From Castellaniella denitrificans (GTDB taxonomy: Bacteria; Pseudomonadota; Gammaproteobacteria; Burkholderiales; Burkholderiaceae_B): a DNA stretch of 64,000 nt. Shown in pieces: positions 54,626 through 63,020 of this stretch; position 1 is the first letter of the stretch, and every line of letters starts with the position of its first letter. The stretch lies in the NCBI RefSeq assembly GCF_042653765.1, contig NZ_JBHSEZ010000006.1:1-64000 (forward strand). The letters are read 5' to 3'. The position numbers and the translations under genes are program-made. The notes under the pieces were generated by a model. The model saw nothing but the letters and a program-made list of their open reading frames with translations, ran no database searches and was not told the origin of the DNA.

Positions 54626-55525
54626 ATGAGCCTCCCCGAAAACGCCCACGGACACGAAAGCGCCATCAAGACCCCGCGTCAGTTGCTGATCACGGTCATC
54701 CTGGCCTTCCTGATCCCGATCGCGGTCATCATCCTGCTGGTCAATCTGGTCGGCGCGTCCATCCGCACGGGCGCGGGGTCCGACGGCCAGTCGGAAGAGG
54801 CCATCGCCCGGCGCATCCAGCCCGTGGCCGGCTTCAAACTGGTCGACGCCGACGCGCCCAAGGTCCTCAAGACCGGCGAACAGGTCTTCCAGTCCACCTG
54901 TTCGGCCTGCCACGGCACGGGCGTGGCGGGGGCGCCGAAATTCGGCGACAAGGACGCCTGGGCCAAGTACATCAAGCAGGGCTACGAGGAACTGGTCAAG
55001 AACGCCATCCACGGCATCAACGCCATGCCTCCGAAAGGCGGCAACGCCTCGCTGGACGACTTCGAGGTCGCGCGCGCCGTGGTCTACATGACCAACCATT
55101 CGGGCGCCAATTTCGACGAGCCCAAGGAACCGGCGGCCGGCGAAGCCAAGCCCGAGGCTGCCGCCGCGGCTCCGGCCGCCGCCGCCCCGGCCGAAGCCCC
55201 CAAGGCCGCCGAGGCCAAGCCGGCCGAGACCCAGCCCGCGCCCCAGGCCGAGGCCAAGCCCGCCGAGGCCCAGGCCAATGCCGGCAATGCCGTCGGCAAG
55301 AAACTCTACGAGTCCGTCTGCGTCACCTGCCACTCCATCGGCCTGGCCGGCGCGCCCAAGTTCGGCGACAAGGCCTCCTGGGAGCCCTTCGTCAAGACGG
55401 GCCTGGACACCATGCTGAAGAACGCCATCTCCGGCGTGGGCGCCATGCCCCCGCGCGGCGGCTCGCAGGCTTCCGACGACGAGCTCAAGGCCGCCATCCA
55501 GTACATGGTGGACGCCGCGAAGTAG
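54626..55525 (+). CDS. Dihaem cytochrome c5-like protein, membrane-anchored
   Basis: 299-residue electron carrier with a transmembrane anchor (about residues 20-43) and two c-type cytochrome domains. Haem-binding motifs are C-S-A-C-H (92-96) and C-V-T-C-H (232-236), with axial Met in N-A-M-P-P-K-G-G (M134) and G-A-M-P-P-R-G-G (M274). A Pro/Ala/Glu/Lys-rich linker of about 50 residues joins the domains. The two halves are clearly similar, so this is an internal duplication. It probably passes electrons to a terminal oxidase. A TATAAT (54576-54581) lies upstream, with a weak -35. Confidence 0.94.
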   Translation: MSLPENAHGHESAIKTPRQLLITVILAFLIPIAVIILLVNLVGASIRTGAGSDGQSEEAIARRIQPVAGFKLVDADAPKVLKTGEQVFQSTCSACHGTGVAGAPKFGDKDAWAKYIKQGYEELVKNAIHGINAMPPKGGNASLDDFEVARAVVYMTNHSGANFDEPKEPAAGEAKPEAAAAAPAAAAPAEAPKAAEAKPAETQPAPQAEAKPAEAQANAGNAVGKKLYESVCVTCHSIGLAGAPKFGDKASWEPFVKTGLDTMLKNAISGVGAMPPRGGSQASDDELKAAIQYMVDAAK

Positions 55526-55580
55526 ACGTCCGGTCGGACGGGCGCCCGACGCCACCCGCCGCCTCCAGGGCGGCGCCACA

Positions 55581-55605
55581 CCCCGGCCACTGGCGCCGGG
55601 GTTTT
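55581..55605 (+). terminator. Intrinsic terminator after the cytochrome gene
   Basis: CCCCGGC (55581-55587) pairs with GCCGGGG (55595-55601) over a seven-base loop and is followed by TTTTC. Confidence 0.75.
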
Positions 55606-55713
55606 CATTTGAGCCCACCGCCGCGACGGACCAGCCACACCGGACCCTGCCAGTCGAGGCCCGGTCAAAGCCCGGTCGGGGTTCGGTCCGGGCTCGGTAT
55701 ATCCACTATGTTT

Positions 55714-55729
55714 TCAAACGATCGTTTGA
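55714..55729. promoter_or_regulatory. Perfect 16-bp palindromic operator upstream of the oxidoreductase gene
   Basis: TCAAACGATCGTTTGA is a perfect palindrome. It lies just upstream of a -10-like TAGAAT (55732-55737), so bound protein would block the promoter. The style (AAACGATCGTTT) is that of TetR-family operators that control fatty-acid or related catabolic genes. No regulator gene is adjacent. Confidence 0.65.
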
Positions 55730-55855
55730 TTTAGAATGGGACACCACCCGGCGGATCGGCCGGGACTCGTCCGCCCGCGCCGGCGCCGACGGGCGGCGTC
55801 CCGGCCGCCCCCGGCCGGTCCGGGCGGCCTCATGCCCACGCGGAGACAAATCCTC

Positions 55856-56833
55856 ATGCCCCACCCCATCGTCACGGCGCTGCACCAGTCCATGACGCTG
55901 CCCGTCATGGCGGCGCCCATGTTCATCGTCTCGAACCCGGAACTGGTGATCGCCCAGTGCGCCAGCGGCATCATCGGCTCGATGCCGGCGCTCAACGCGC
56001 GGCCCCAGGAAAAGCTGGGCGAATGGCTGACGCAGATCGAGAACAGCCTGGCGGCCCTGCGCGCCGCCGATCCGGACCGGCCGATTCCGCCCTACGCCAT
56101 CAACCACATCATCCACCAGTCCAACGACCGGCTGCAGCACGACCTGGAAGTCTGCGCCGCGCACCGCGTGCCGCTGATCATCACCAGCCTGCGCGCGCCC
56201 AACCAGGTCGTGGACGCGGTCCATGGCTGGGGCGGCAAGGTCTTCCACGACGTCACCACGCTGCGCCACGCGCAGAAGGCGCTGGACGCGGGCGTCGACG
56301 GCCTGATCCTGGTGTGCGCGGGGGCCGGCGGCCACGCGGGCACGCTGTCGCCCTTCGCCCTGCTGGGCGAGGTCCGGCGCATCTTCGACGGCCCGGTCTG
56401 CCTGTCGGGCGCCATCAGCCGGGGCCAGGACGTGCTGGCCGCGCGCGCCATGGGCGCGGATTTCGCCTACGTCGGCACGCGCTTCATCGCCAGCGCCGAA
56501 GCCAACGCCCAGCCCGAATACAAGCAGATGATCGTCGACACGGCCGCCGCCGACATCGTCTACACCCCGTACTTCACCGGCATCCCGGGCAACTACCTGA
56601 AGCCCTGCGTGCGCAACATCGGCCTGGACCCCGACAACCTGCCGGCCGCCCAGGGCACGAACTTCGGCAGCGACAGCAAGAAGGCCTGGCGCGACATCTG
56701 GGGCGCCGGCCAGGGCGTGGGCAACATCGACGGCGTGCTGCCCACCGCCGACATCGTGGCGCGCCTGCGCGACGAATACCGCGAGGCCGCCCAGGCCCTG
56801 CGCGACGGCTTCGTCGAAGAGGTGCGCGCATGA
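55856..56833 (+). CDS. FMN-dependent nitronate monooxygenase / enoyl-ACP reductase II-like
   Basis: 325-residue TIM-barrel flavoprotein of the NPD/2-nitropropane dioxygenase family. Motifs: M-A-A-P-M-F-I-V-S (about 19-27), G-x-I-G-S-M-P-A-L-N, G-L-I-L-V-C-A-G-A-G-G-H-A-G and L-S-G-A-I-S-R-G and G-A-D-F-A-Y-V-G-T-R-F. The ATG at 55856 has CGGAG at 55841. It overlaps the start of the enoyl-CoA hydratase gene by four bases, and the pair may act in a fatty-acyl or nitroalkane pathway; the exact substrate is unknown. Confidence 0.92.
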   Translation: MPHPIVTALHQSMTLPVMAAPMFIVSNPELVIAQCASGIIGSMPALNARPQEKLGEWLTQIENSLAALRAADPDRPIPPYAINHIIHQSNDRLQHDLEVCAAHRVPLIITSLRAPNQVVDAVHGWGGKVFHDVTTLRHAQKALDAGVDGLILVCAGAGGHAGTLSPFALLGEVRRIFDGPVCLSGAISRGQDVLAARAMGADFAYVGTRFIASAEANAQPEYKQMIVDTAAADIVYTPYFTGIPGNYLKPCVRNIGLDPDNLPAAQGTNFGSDSKKAWRDIWGAGQGVGNIDGVLPTADIVARLRDEYREAAQALRDGFVEEVRA

Positions 56834-57558
56834 TCCGCGTCGAGCGCCGGGACGCCGTCCTGGAAATCCTCATCGACCGGCCTGAACGGCGCAATGCCCT
56901 GACCGACGCCATGTACCGCGACATCGAGCGCGCCCTGCGCGAAGCCGACGCGGATGCCGCCTGCGCCGCCGTGATCCTGCATGGCGCGGACGGGCACTTC
57001 ACCGCCGGCAACGACCTGGCGGAATTCCAGATGCCGCAGGACAGCCGCGACGTGGGCTCGATCGCGTTCCTGCACGCGCTGGCGTCGGTGGACGTGCCGG
57101 TGATCGCCGCCGTCCGGGGCCAGGCTGTGGGCGTGGGCGTCACGCTGCTGCAGCACTGCGATTTCGTCTACGCCGCACCCGACGCGGTGTTCCGCCTGCC
57201 CTTCGTGTCCCTGGGCCTGTGTCCGGAAGGCGCCTCCAGCTACCTGCTGCCCCGGCTCGCGGGCGACCGCCGGGCCGCCCGGTGGCTGCTGGGCGCCGAG
57301 CCCTTCGGCGTCGAGGACGCCCTGGCCGGCCAGCTGCTGACCGCCGTGGCGGACGATCCGCTGGCGCAGGCGCGCGCCCGCGCCCAGGCGCTGGCCGCCC
57401 AGCCGGCCCAGGCCGTGCGCGCCAGCAAGCGCCTGCTGCGCGAACCCATGCGCGCCGAGGTCCACCGCGTCCTGGACGCCGAGGCGGCCGTGTTCTTCGA
57501 GCGCCTGAAATCCCCCGAGGCCCAGGCGGCCTTCCAGAAGTTCTTTGCCCGCAAGTGA
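56830..57558 (+). CDS. Enoyl-CoA hydratase/isomerase family protein
   Basis: 242-residue crotonase-fold enzyme. The N-terminal L-I-D-R-P-E-R-R-N-A-L-T, the oxyanion-hole loop G-H-F-T-A-G-N-D-L and G-Q-A-V-G-V-G, and C-P-E-G-A-S-S (with the conserved Glu) are visible. It is co-translated with the flavin oxidoreductase (ATGA overlap). The substrate is not evident. Confidence 0.92.
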   Translation: MIRVERRDAVLEILIDRPERRNALTDAMYRDIERALREADADAACAAVILHGADGHFTAGNDLAEFQMPQDSRDVGSIAFLHALASVDVPVIAAVRGQAVGVGVTLLQHCDFVYAAPDAVFRLPFVSLGLCPEGASSYLLPRLAGDRRAARWLLGAEPFGVEDALAGQLLTAVADDPLAQARARAQALAAQPAQAVRASKRLLREPMRAEVHRVLDAEAAVFFERLKSPEAQAAFQKFFARK

Positions 57559-57670
57559 TGCGCTCCGGCACGCCGGAGTCCCCCGCGGACGGTGGCGTGC
57601 CGGGCGGATCGGGGCGGCCCGCAAGCCCCCCGTTGTTTTTCGACAGCGATTTCCGGCTCTTTTCTTGTAT

Positions 57671-57708
57671 TAGGGTTTTCCCCTATCTTTATCTTAGGGT
57701 TTACCCTA
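57671..57708. promoter_or_regulatory. Two tandem TAGGGTTT...CCCTA operator-like palindromes
   Basis: TAGGGTTTTCCCCTA (57671-57685) and TAGGGTTTACCCTA (57695-57708) are two copies of an inverted-repeat motif with centres about 23 bases apart. They sit just in front of a -10-like TATACT (57707-57712) for the small gene at 57755. The second site overlaps that -10, so binding should repress. Confidence 0.6.
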
Positions 57709-57754
57709 TACTGACTCTTGTTGAAATCTGAAGCTTCTGAAACAGGAGTCAGTC

Positions 57755-57985
57755 ATGTACGCCACGCACACCCCGAATCTGCTGTCCGACGCCCTCGAAC
57801 GCGCCTACAGCCGCTCCCTCCTCGATGCCACGCAGCAGCCGCTGCAACTGGGCAAGGCCATCCGGCAACTGGGCCGCCTGATCGGCCGCGGCGCCGCCGC
57901 CACCGGCCGCTTCATCGCCAGCGTGATCAACGCCCAGGCCGAAGCCCGCGCGCGCGACATGCGCTACAGCCGCACCCCCTGGTAA
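57755..57985 (+). CDS. Small basic protein of unknown function
   Basis: 76-residue, Arg-rich, amphipathic protein (L-G-K-A-I-R-Q-L-G-R-L-I-G-R-G-A-A-A-T-G-R). It has a good ribosome-binding site (AGGAG, 57743-57747), an operator-controlled promoter and a following terminator, so it is probably a real gene. No family was recognised. Small DUF1127-like regulators in Burkholderiales have similar size and promoter context, but the sequence lacks that motif. Confidence 0.65.
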   Translation: MYATHTPNLLSDALERAYSRSLLDATQQPLQLGKAIRQLGRLIGRGAAATGRFIASVINAQAEARARDMRYSRTPW

Positions 57986-57988
57986 TTT

Positions 57989-58008
57989 GCCCGCAGGCGC
58001 CTGCGGGC
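57989..58008. repeat. Perfect 20-bp palindrome after the small basic gene
   Basis: GCCCGCAGGCGCCTGCGGGC is self-complementary over all 20 bases. It lies three bases after the stop codon and may fold as a cruciform or act as a protein site. Confidence 0.6.
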
Positions 58009-58027
58009 GCCGCACCGCTGATCACCC

Positions 58028-58060
58028 CGAAGCCCCGTTGCGCCACAGCACGGGGCTTCG
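58028..58060. terminator. Bidirectional hairpin between the small gene and the rep-like helicase
   Basis: CGAAGCCCCGT (58028-58038) pairs with ACGGGGCTTCG (58050-58060) over an 11-base loop. There is only a short T-rich run, so terminator strength is uncertain, but the position between convergent genes suits it. Confidence 0.6.
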
Positions 58061-58118
58061 CGTTGCCAGCGGCGCACCCGGCCGGATCGCCCGACACGGG
58101 CGCCCGGGTCCAGGGCAT

Positions 58119-60389
58119 TCACCGCCTCAGCAAAGCCTTCAGCCGGTCCAGCGTCCGGTCCGGGTCGGTATCGCCGACCGGCCGCGGCACTTCGGCGAGC
58201 AGGCCCATTTCCGCGATGAAGCGCGAGGGCTCGCAGATCACGTCCTCGCGCCCGCGCCGCCGCTTGCGGCACCAGCTGATCCGCAACGTGCGCTGCGCGC
58301 GCGTGATGCCCACGTACATCAGGCGCCGCTCTTCCTCGATGCGGCGCGCCCGGGCCGCCACGGCGGCCTCGCTGACATCCCCCTCGTCATCACCGCCCCG
58401 GTGCGGCAGCAGGCCTTCCTCGACCCCGATCAGGTAGACGTGGGGGTATTCCAGCCCCTTGGACGCATGCAGGGTGGACAGCTTGACCGCGTCGGGCTCC
58501 TCGTCGTCGGCGCGCTCCAGCATGGTGACCAGGGCGACGTGCTGGACCAGTTCCAGCAAAGTCATGTCGTCCTCGTCCGCCTTGCGCTTGAGCCATTCCA
58601 GCAGCTCCAGCACATTGGCCCAGCGGGACTGCGCCTGGCGCTCGTCCAGCGTGTCGTACAGGTGGCGCTCGTAGTTCATCGCCGCCAGCAGGTCGTCCAG
58701 CACCCGGGCGGCATCGTCGCCGCGCAGGCCGTCGATGCCCACCGCCGCGCCCGCCAGACCGGCGGACGGCGCACCAATGACCGCCGGGCGGCTCTCCCCC
58801 GCCACTGACGCGGGATCCGCGTCGAACGCGGGCGGATCCGGATCGAAGGCCAGCAGGTCGCCCTGGACGTCCGCGCCCGGCAGGGGCGGCACCGCGCCGC
58901 CGCGCCGCGCCGCGCGCGCCTGGAAGTGATCCACCAGCCGGACGAACTGGTGCACAGCCTCGCGCTGCCGGCCGGCCGGCAGGATGGCCTCCGACACGTC
59001 GGCCGCCACCGCGTACAGCGACACGCCGCGCCGGGCGGCCTCGGCCCCCAGGGCCTGCAGGGTGCCCTGGCCGATGCCGCGCCGGGGCGTGGTCGCCGCG
59101 CGGATGAAGGCCGGGTCCTCGTCCTCGTTGGCGATCAGCCGCAGCCAGGCCAGCACGTCGCGGATCTCGGCCTTGTCGAAAAAGCTCTGCCCGCCCGAGA
59201 TCGTGTAGGGGATCCGCAGCGTGCGCAGGGCCTGCTCCATCACCCGGGCCTGGTGGTTGCCCCGGTACAGCACGGCGAAGTCCTTCCACTGCGCCTGGCG
59301 CTCGAAGCGCGCCGCCGACAGGCGCATGGCGATGGACTCGGCCTCGGCCAGGTCGGAATCCATAGGCGTGACCACGATGGGCTCGCCCGTCCCCAGTTCC
59401 GACCACAGGGTCTTGTCGAAGGTCTTGGGATTGTGGCCGATCACCCGGTTGGCCGCCTCCAGGATGGTCTGGACGGAACGGTAGTTCTGCTCCAGCTTGA
59501 TGAGCCGCAGCGACGGGTAGTCGCGCGCCAGCTGGGCCAGGTTTTCCACCGTGGCGCCGCGCCAGGCGTAGATGGCCTGGTCGTCGTCGCCCACCGCCGT
59601 GAACATGGCCCGGTCGCCGCACAGCATGCGCACCAGCTGGTACTGGCAGGCGTTGGTGTCCTGGTATTCGTCCACCAGCAGGTACTGGACCCGCGCCTGC
59701 CAGCGCGCGCGCAGGGTCTCGTCGGCCGCCAGCATCCGCGCGGGCAGGCGGATCAGGTCGTCGAAATCCACCGACTGGTAGGCCCGCAGGGTGGCCTCGT
59801 AGCTGCGGTAGACGCGCACGGCCTCGGCCTCGTCGGGCCCCTGGGCCACCCGCGCCGCACCGTCCGGGTCCAGCAGGGCGTTCTTCCACAGGGAGATCGT
59901 CTGCTGCACGGCCCGCAGGCGGGCGCGGTCGGTCGTGGCCAGCAGTTCCTGGACGATGCCCTGGGCGTCGGTCGCATCCAGGATCGAAAAGCCGCGCTTC
60001 AGGCCCGCGCCGGCGTACTCCTCGCGCAGGAAGCGCAGGCCCAGGGAATGGAAGGTGCCCACCGTCAGCCCGCGCAGCAACTTCGGGTCCACCAGGGTGC
60101 GGACCCGTTCGTTCATTTCGCGCGCCGCCTTGTTGGTGAAGGTCAGCGCCACCACGTGGCGGGCCTGGTAGCCGCACTCGCGCAGCAGATAGGCCATTTT
60201 CTGGGTGATGACGCGGGTCTTGCCGCTGCCCGCGCCGGCCAGCACCAGGCACGGGCCGTCCAGGTAGAGCACGGCCTCGCGCTGGCGAGCGTTCAGGCCC
60301 TGCGGCAGGGTGGATCCCGGCGGAAGGGCGGCGGACGCGCGCAGCGCGGCCTGGGCCGGTGCGGGCGAGCGGGGCGGGACGGCGGCCAC
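58119..60389 (-). CDS. rep: Rep-type ATP-dependent DNA helicase (SF1)
   Basis: About 756 residues. Walker A A-G-A-G-S-G-K-T is at about 51-58 from the GTG start; L-L-V-D-E-Y-Q-D-T (motif II), D-D-D-Q-A-I-Y-A-W-R-G-A (III), L-E-Q-N-Y-R-S (IV) and T-L-H-A-S-K-G-L-E-Y and V-G-I-T-R-A-Q follow. The wording around motif IV and the F-D-K-T-L-W-S-E-L-G-T-G stretch follow Rep rather than UvrD. Rep assists replication forks. An insert of about 55 residues, Ala/Pro/Gly/Asp-rich, interrupts the 2B region. The GTG at 60389 was chosen because no ATG gives the family N-terminus; it follows the priA stop by five bases. Confidence 0.9.
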   Translation of the reverse strand: MAAVPPRSPAPAQAALRASAALPPGSTLPQGLNARQREAVLYLDGPCLVLAGAGSGKTRVITQKMAYLLRECGYQARHVVALTFTNKAAREMNERVRTLVDPKLLRGLTVGTFHSLGLRFLREEYAGAGLKRGFSILDATDAQGIVQELLATTDRARLRAVQQTISLWKNALLDPDGAARVAQGPDEAEAVRVYRSYEATLRAYQSVDFDDLIRLPARMLAADETLRARWQARVQYLLVDEYQDTNACQYQLVRMLCGDRAMFTAVGDDDQAIYAWRGATVENLAQLARDYPSLRLIKLEQNYRSVQTILEAANRVIGHNPKTFDKTLWSELGTGEPIVVTPMDSDLAEAESIAMRLSAARFERQAQWKDFAVLYRGNHQARVMEQALRTLRIPYTISGGQSFFDKAEIRDVLAWLRLIANEDEDPAFIRAATTPRRGIGQGTLQALGAEAARRGVSLYAVAADVSEAILPAGRQREAVHQFVRLVDHFQARAARRGGAVPPLPGADVQGDLLAFDPDPPAFDADPASVAGESRPAVIGAPSAGLAGAAVGIDGLRGDDAARVLDDLLAAMNYERHLYDTLDERQAQSRWANVLELLEWLKRKADEDDMTLLELVQHVALVTMLERADDEEPDAVKLSTLHASKGLEYPHVYLIGVEEGLLPHRGGDDEGDVSEAAVAARARRIEEERRLMYVGITRAQRTLRISWCRKRRRGREDVICEPSRFIAEMGLLAEVPRPVGDTDPDRTLDRLKALLRR

Positions 60390-60393
60390 GGCC

Positions 60394-62631
60394 TCAGATC
60401 TCCTGGGGATCGATCTCGATCCCCCAGTGCTGGACGGCGCCCCGGGCCAACTCGTCCAGGCCGGGCAGCAGCGCCCGCAGCAGCCGGTGCAGCGCGCCGC
60501 GCCCATCCGACTCGAACAGCAGCTGGGCGCGCTCGACGCGCGCCACGCGCACGATGCGCAGCGGCACAGGATCATGGATCCGCACGCCGACGGACTCGGG
60601 CAGGGACCGCGCCCGGGCGCGCGCGGCCTCCAGGAAGTCCAGCGCGTCGCGCACCCGGACCGTCTGCGCCGTCAGCAGCGCCTGGCTGGAAAACGGCGGC
60701 AGGCCGAGGTCCCGGCGCTCTTCCAGCGCGTAGGCGGCGAAACGCGCGTAGTCGTGCCGCAGCAGCGCCTGATAGACCGCCTGCTCGGGGTAGTCGGTCT
60801 GCACGATCACCTGGGCGCCGCCTTCGCGCCGGCCGGCACGCCCGGCCACCTGCATCAGCTGCGCGAACAGCCGCTCCGGCGCGCGGAAGTCCTGGGAAAA
60901 CAGCATGGCGTCTGCGTTCAGCACGCCCACCAGCCCCAGGCGAGCGAAATCATGCCCCTTGGACACCATCTGCGTGCCGACCAGGATGTCGGCCTCGCCG
61001 GCGTGCGCCCGGGCGAACAGGGCCTCGGCGCTGCCCTTGAGGCGGGTGGCGTCGGCGTCAATGCGCAGGACCCGCGCGCCAGGGAAGCGTTCTGCCAGGA
61101 ATTCCTCGACCCGCTGCGTGCCCCGCCCCATGGGCTGGATGTCGGGGTCGCCGCAATCGGGGCAGGCGCGCGGCACCGGCATGGCGTCGCCGCAGTGGTG
61201 GCATTGCAGCACGTGCCGGCCGCCCAGGCGGTGCAGCACCATGTGCGCCGTGCAGCGCCGGCACTGGCTGACCCAGGCGCAGGACGGACAGCGCAGCACC
61301 GGCGCGTAACCGCGCCGGTTGATGAACACCAGGCTCTGCCCGCCTTGCGCCAGCCGCGCTTCCAGTGCGTCCAGCAACTGGGGCGTGAAGCCCTGTTCCA
61401 GCCGGGCGCGGCGCGTGTCCACCAGGCGGATTTCCGGCAGCGGCTGGGCCTGGGCGCGGTCCGGCAGCGACAGCAGCCGGTAGTCGCCTTCCTGGGCGTG
61501 GCGCCAGGTCTCCAGGGACGGCGTGGCCGAGCCCAGCACCACCGGGACGCCCAGGTCGTGGCCGCGCCACACCGCCAGGTCGCGCGCCGAATAGCGCAGG
61601 CCGTCCTGCTGCTTGTAGGACGCGTCGTGCTCCTCGTCGACCACGATCAGGCCCAGGCGCGGCAAGGGGGTGAACAGGGCCAGGCGCGTGCCCAGCAGGA
61701 TGTCGGCCTGGCCGCGCGACGCCCGCAGCCAGGCGCGCAGGCGGTCGCCCTCGGACAGGCGGCTGTGGATCACCGCCAGCCGGTCGCCCAGGCGCGCGCG
61801 CACGCTCTGTTCCAGTTGCGGGGTCAGGTTGATCTCCGGCACCAGCAGCAGCGCCTGCCGCCCCGCCGCGATCACCTGTTGCGCCAGGCGCAGGTAGAGT
61901 TCGGTCTTGCCGCTGCCCGTCACGCCATGCAGCAGCGCCACGCCGGCGCCGGCCGCCAGCAGATCGCGCAAGCCCGCCAGGGCGGTGACCTGGGCACCGG
62001 TCAGGGCCGGGCCCGCGTCATCCCGCGCCGGCTCGGCGGCCTGCCGCGCGGCGGCGTCCGGCGCGACCGAGCCGGCCGCATCCGCCGCATCCGCCCCTTC
62101 GGCCGGCACGGCCCGGGAGGCGCCCTTGCCCTTGCGCGCGCGCGCCGCCCCGGGCCGCCGGTCGGCGCGGCACACCGGACCACCGGCCGAGCGCGCGCCG
62201 GTATAGGCGGCGGGTCGGCGCAGCGACGGCGGCAGCACCGGGAGCAGGACCTCGCCCAGCGGCCGATGGTAATAGTGCGCGGCGAATTCCGCCAGGCGCA
62301 GCCAGTCGTCCGGCATGGGCGGCAGATCGTCCAGCACGGCGTCGATCGGCCGCACCCGGTCGGCCGCCACGCCGGGCGCGGCGCGCACGGCCCACACCAT
62401 GCCCACCATGGCCCGGCGGCCGAACGTCACCCGCACGCGCACCCCCGGCGCCACGGGCCGGTCATGGGAATAATCGAACAGGCCGGGCAGAGGCACGTCC
62501 AGCGCCACGGCCAGATAGACCGTTTCAACCGGCCCGGCGGGCGCCTCGGAGGCCGGGACGGCGTCCGGGGCCGGGGCGCCGGAATCACCCGCCCTCGCGG
62601 AAACCGCGTCCGACGGACGTTTCAGCGGCAT
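60394..62631 (-). CDS. priA: Primosomal replication protein N', PriA helicase
   Basis: 745-residue helicase that restarts replication at stalled forks. The P-loop G-V-T-G-S-G-K-T-E-L-Y, V-V-D-E-E-H-D-A-S-Y-K-Q, and a zinc module with paired Cys (C-P-S-C, C-R-R-C, C-x-x-C and C-P-D-C) are clear. A stretch of about 45 Ala/Asp/Arg-rich residues in the middle is an unusual linker. The start was kept at 62631. The gap to hemE is 389 bases and A/T-rich in part. Confidence 0.96.
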   Translation of the reverse strand: MPLKRPSDAVSARAGDSGAPAPDAVPASEAPAGPVETVYLAVALDVPLPGLFDYSHDRPVAPGVRVRVTFGRRAMVGMVWAVRAAPGVAADRVRPIDAVLDDLPPMPDDWLRLAEFAAHYYHRPLGEVLLPVLPPSLRRPAAYTGARSAGGPVCRADRRPGAARARKGKGASRAVPAEGADAADAAGSVAPDAAARQAAEPARDDAGPALTGAQVTALAGLRDLLAAGAGVALLHGVTGSGKTELYLRLAQQVIAAGRQALLLVPEINLTPQLEQSVRARLGDRLAVIHSRLSEGDRLRAWLRASRGQADILLGTRLALFTPLPRLGLIVVDEEHDASYKQQDGLRYSARDLAVWRGHDLGVPVVLGSATPSLETWRHAQEGDYRLLSLPDRAQAQPLPEIRLVDTRRARLEQGFTPQLLDALEARLAQGGQSLVFINRRGYAPVLRCPSCAWVSQCRRCTAHMVLHRLGGRHVLQCHHCGDAMPVPRACPDCGDPDIQPMGRGTQRVEEFLAERFPGARVLRIDADATRLKGSAEALFARAHAGEADILVGTQMVSKGHDFARLGLVGVLNADAMLFSQDFRAPERLFAQLMQVAGRAGRREGGAQVIVQTDYPEQAVYQALLRHDYARFAAYALEERRDLGLPPFSSQALLTAQTVRVRDALDFLEAARARARSLPESVGVRIHDPVPLRIVRVARVERAQLLFESDGRGALHRLLRALLPGLDELARGAVQHWGIEIDPQEI

Positions 62632-63020
62632 GGTCGCTCCGCCGCCGCCTTGCCGCGCCCAGCCTGTGGATAACTTTGTGGAGAATCGAAGCGCAAAGGG
62701 GTCAACACCAAGCCGCTCAAATGGTCAAGTCTCTCGATGTTTTCCACAAGAGACTAATTTGTTTATTTAAAACAATGAATTACGCGACATAGCGAGAATC
62801 GTTCTTCAATGATCAGCGTAAACCCTGATTCTTGATATTTTTGTGCATAAGCACAAAATCCCGAGGCCGCCACAAGCCGCATCAAGCGGAGTTTTCGCCT
62901 TCAAACAGGCCGTCCCGCGCCGGTTTCCAGGCCCCGGGCGATGTAAAACCCCGGTCCCAGGAGGGTCCGGAACACACCAGGTCCTCGCGGCCGGGACGCC
63001 CCGCGCCGTAGACCCGGGGA
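62632..63020. other. priA-hemE gap with DnaA-box-like sites and an A/T-rich stretch
   Basis: This 389-base gap has a perfect DnaA-box nonamer (TGTGGATAA, 62665-62673) and two one-mismatch relatives (TGTGGAGAA, 62677-62685; TTTTCCACA, 62740-62748). An unusually A/T-rich patch (62751-62789) follows. No gene was found. The rest (about 62860-63020) is ordinary GC-rich spacer downstream of hemE. Confidence 0.5.

Noticed and set aside
60310..62673. 787-codon plus-strand frame opposite priA
   Set aside because: Gln/Arg/His/Gly-rich shadow of priA; no motif, no ribosome-binding site.
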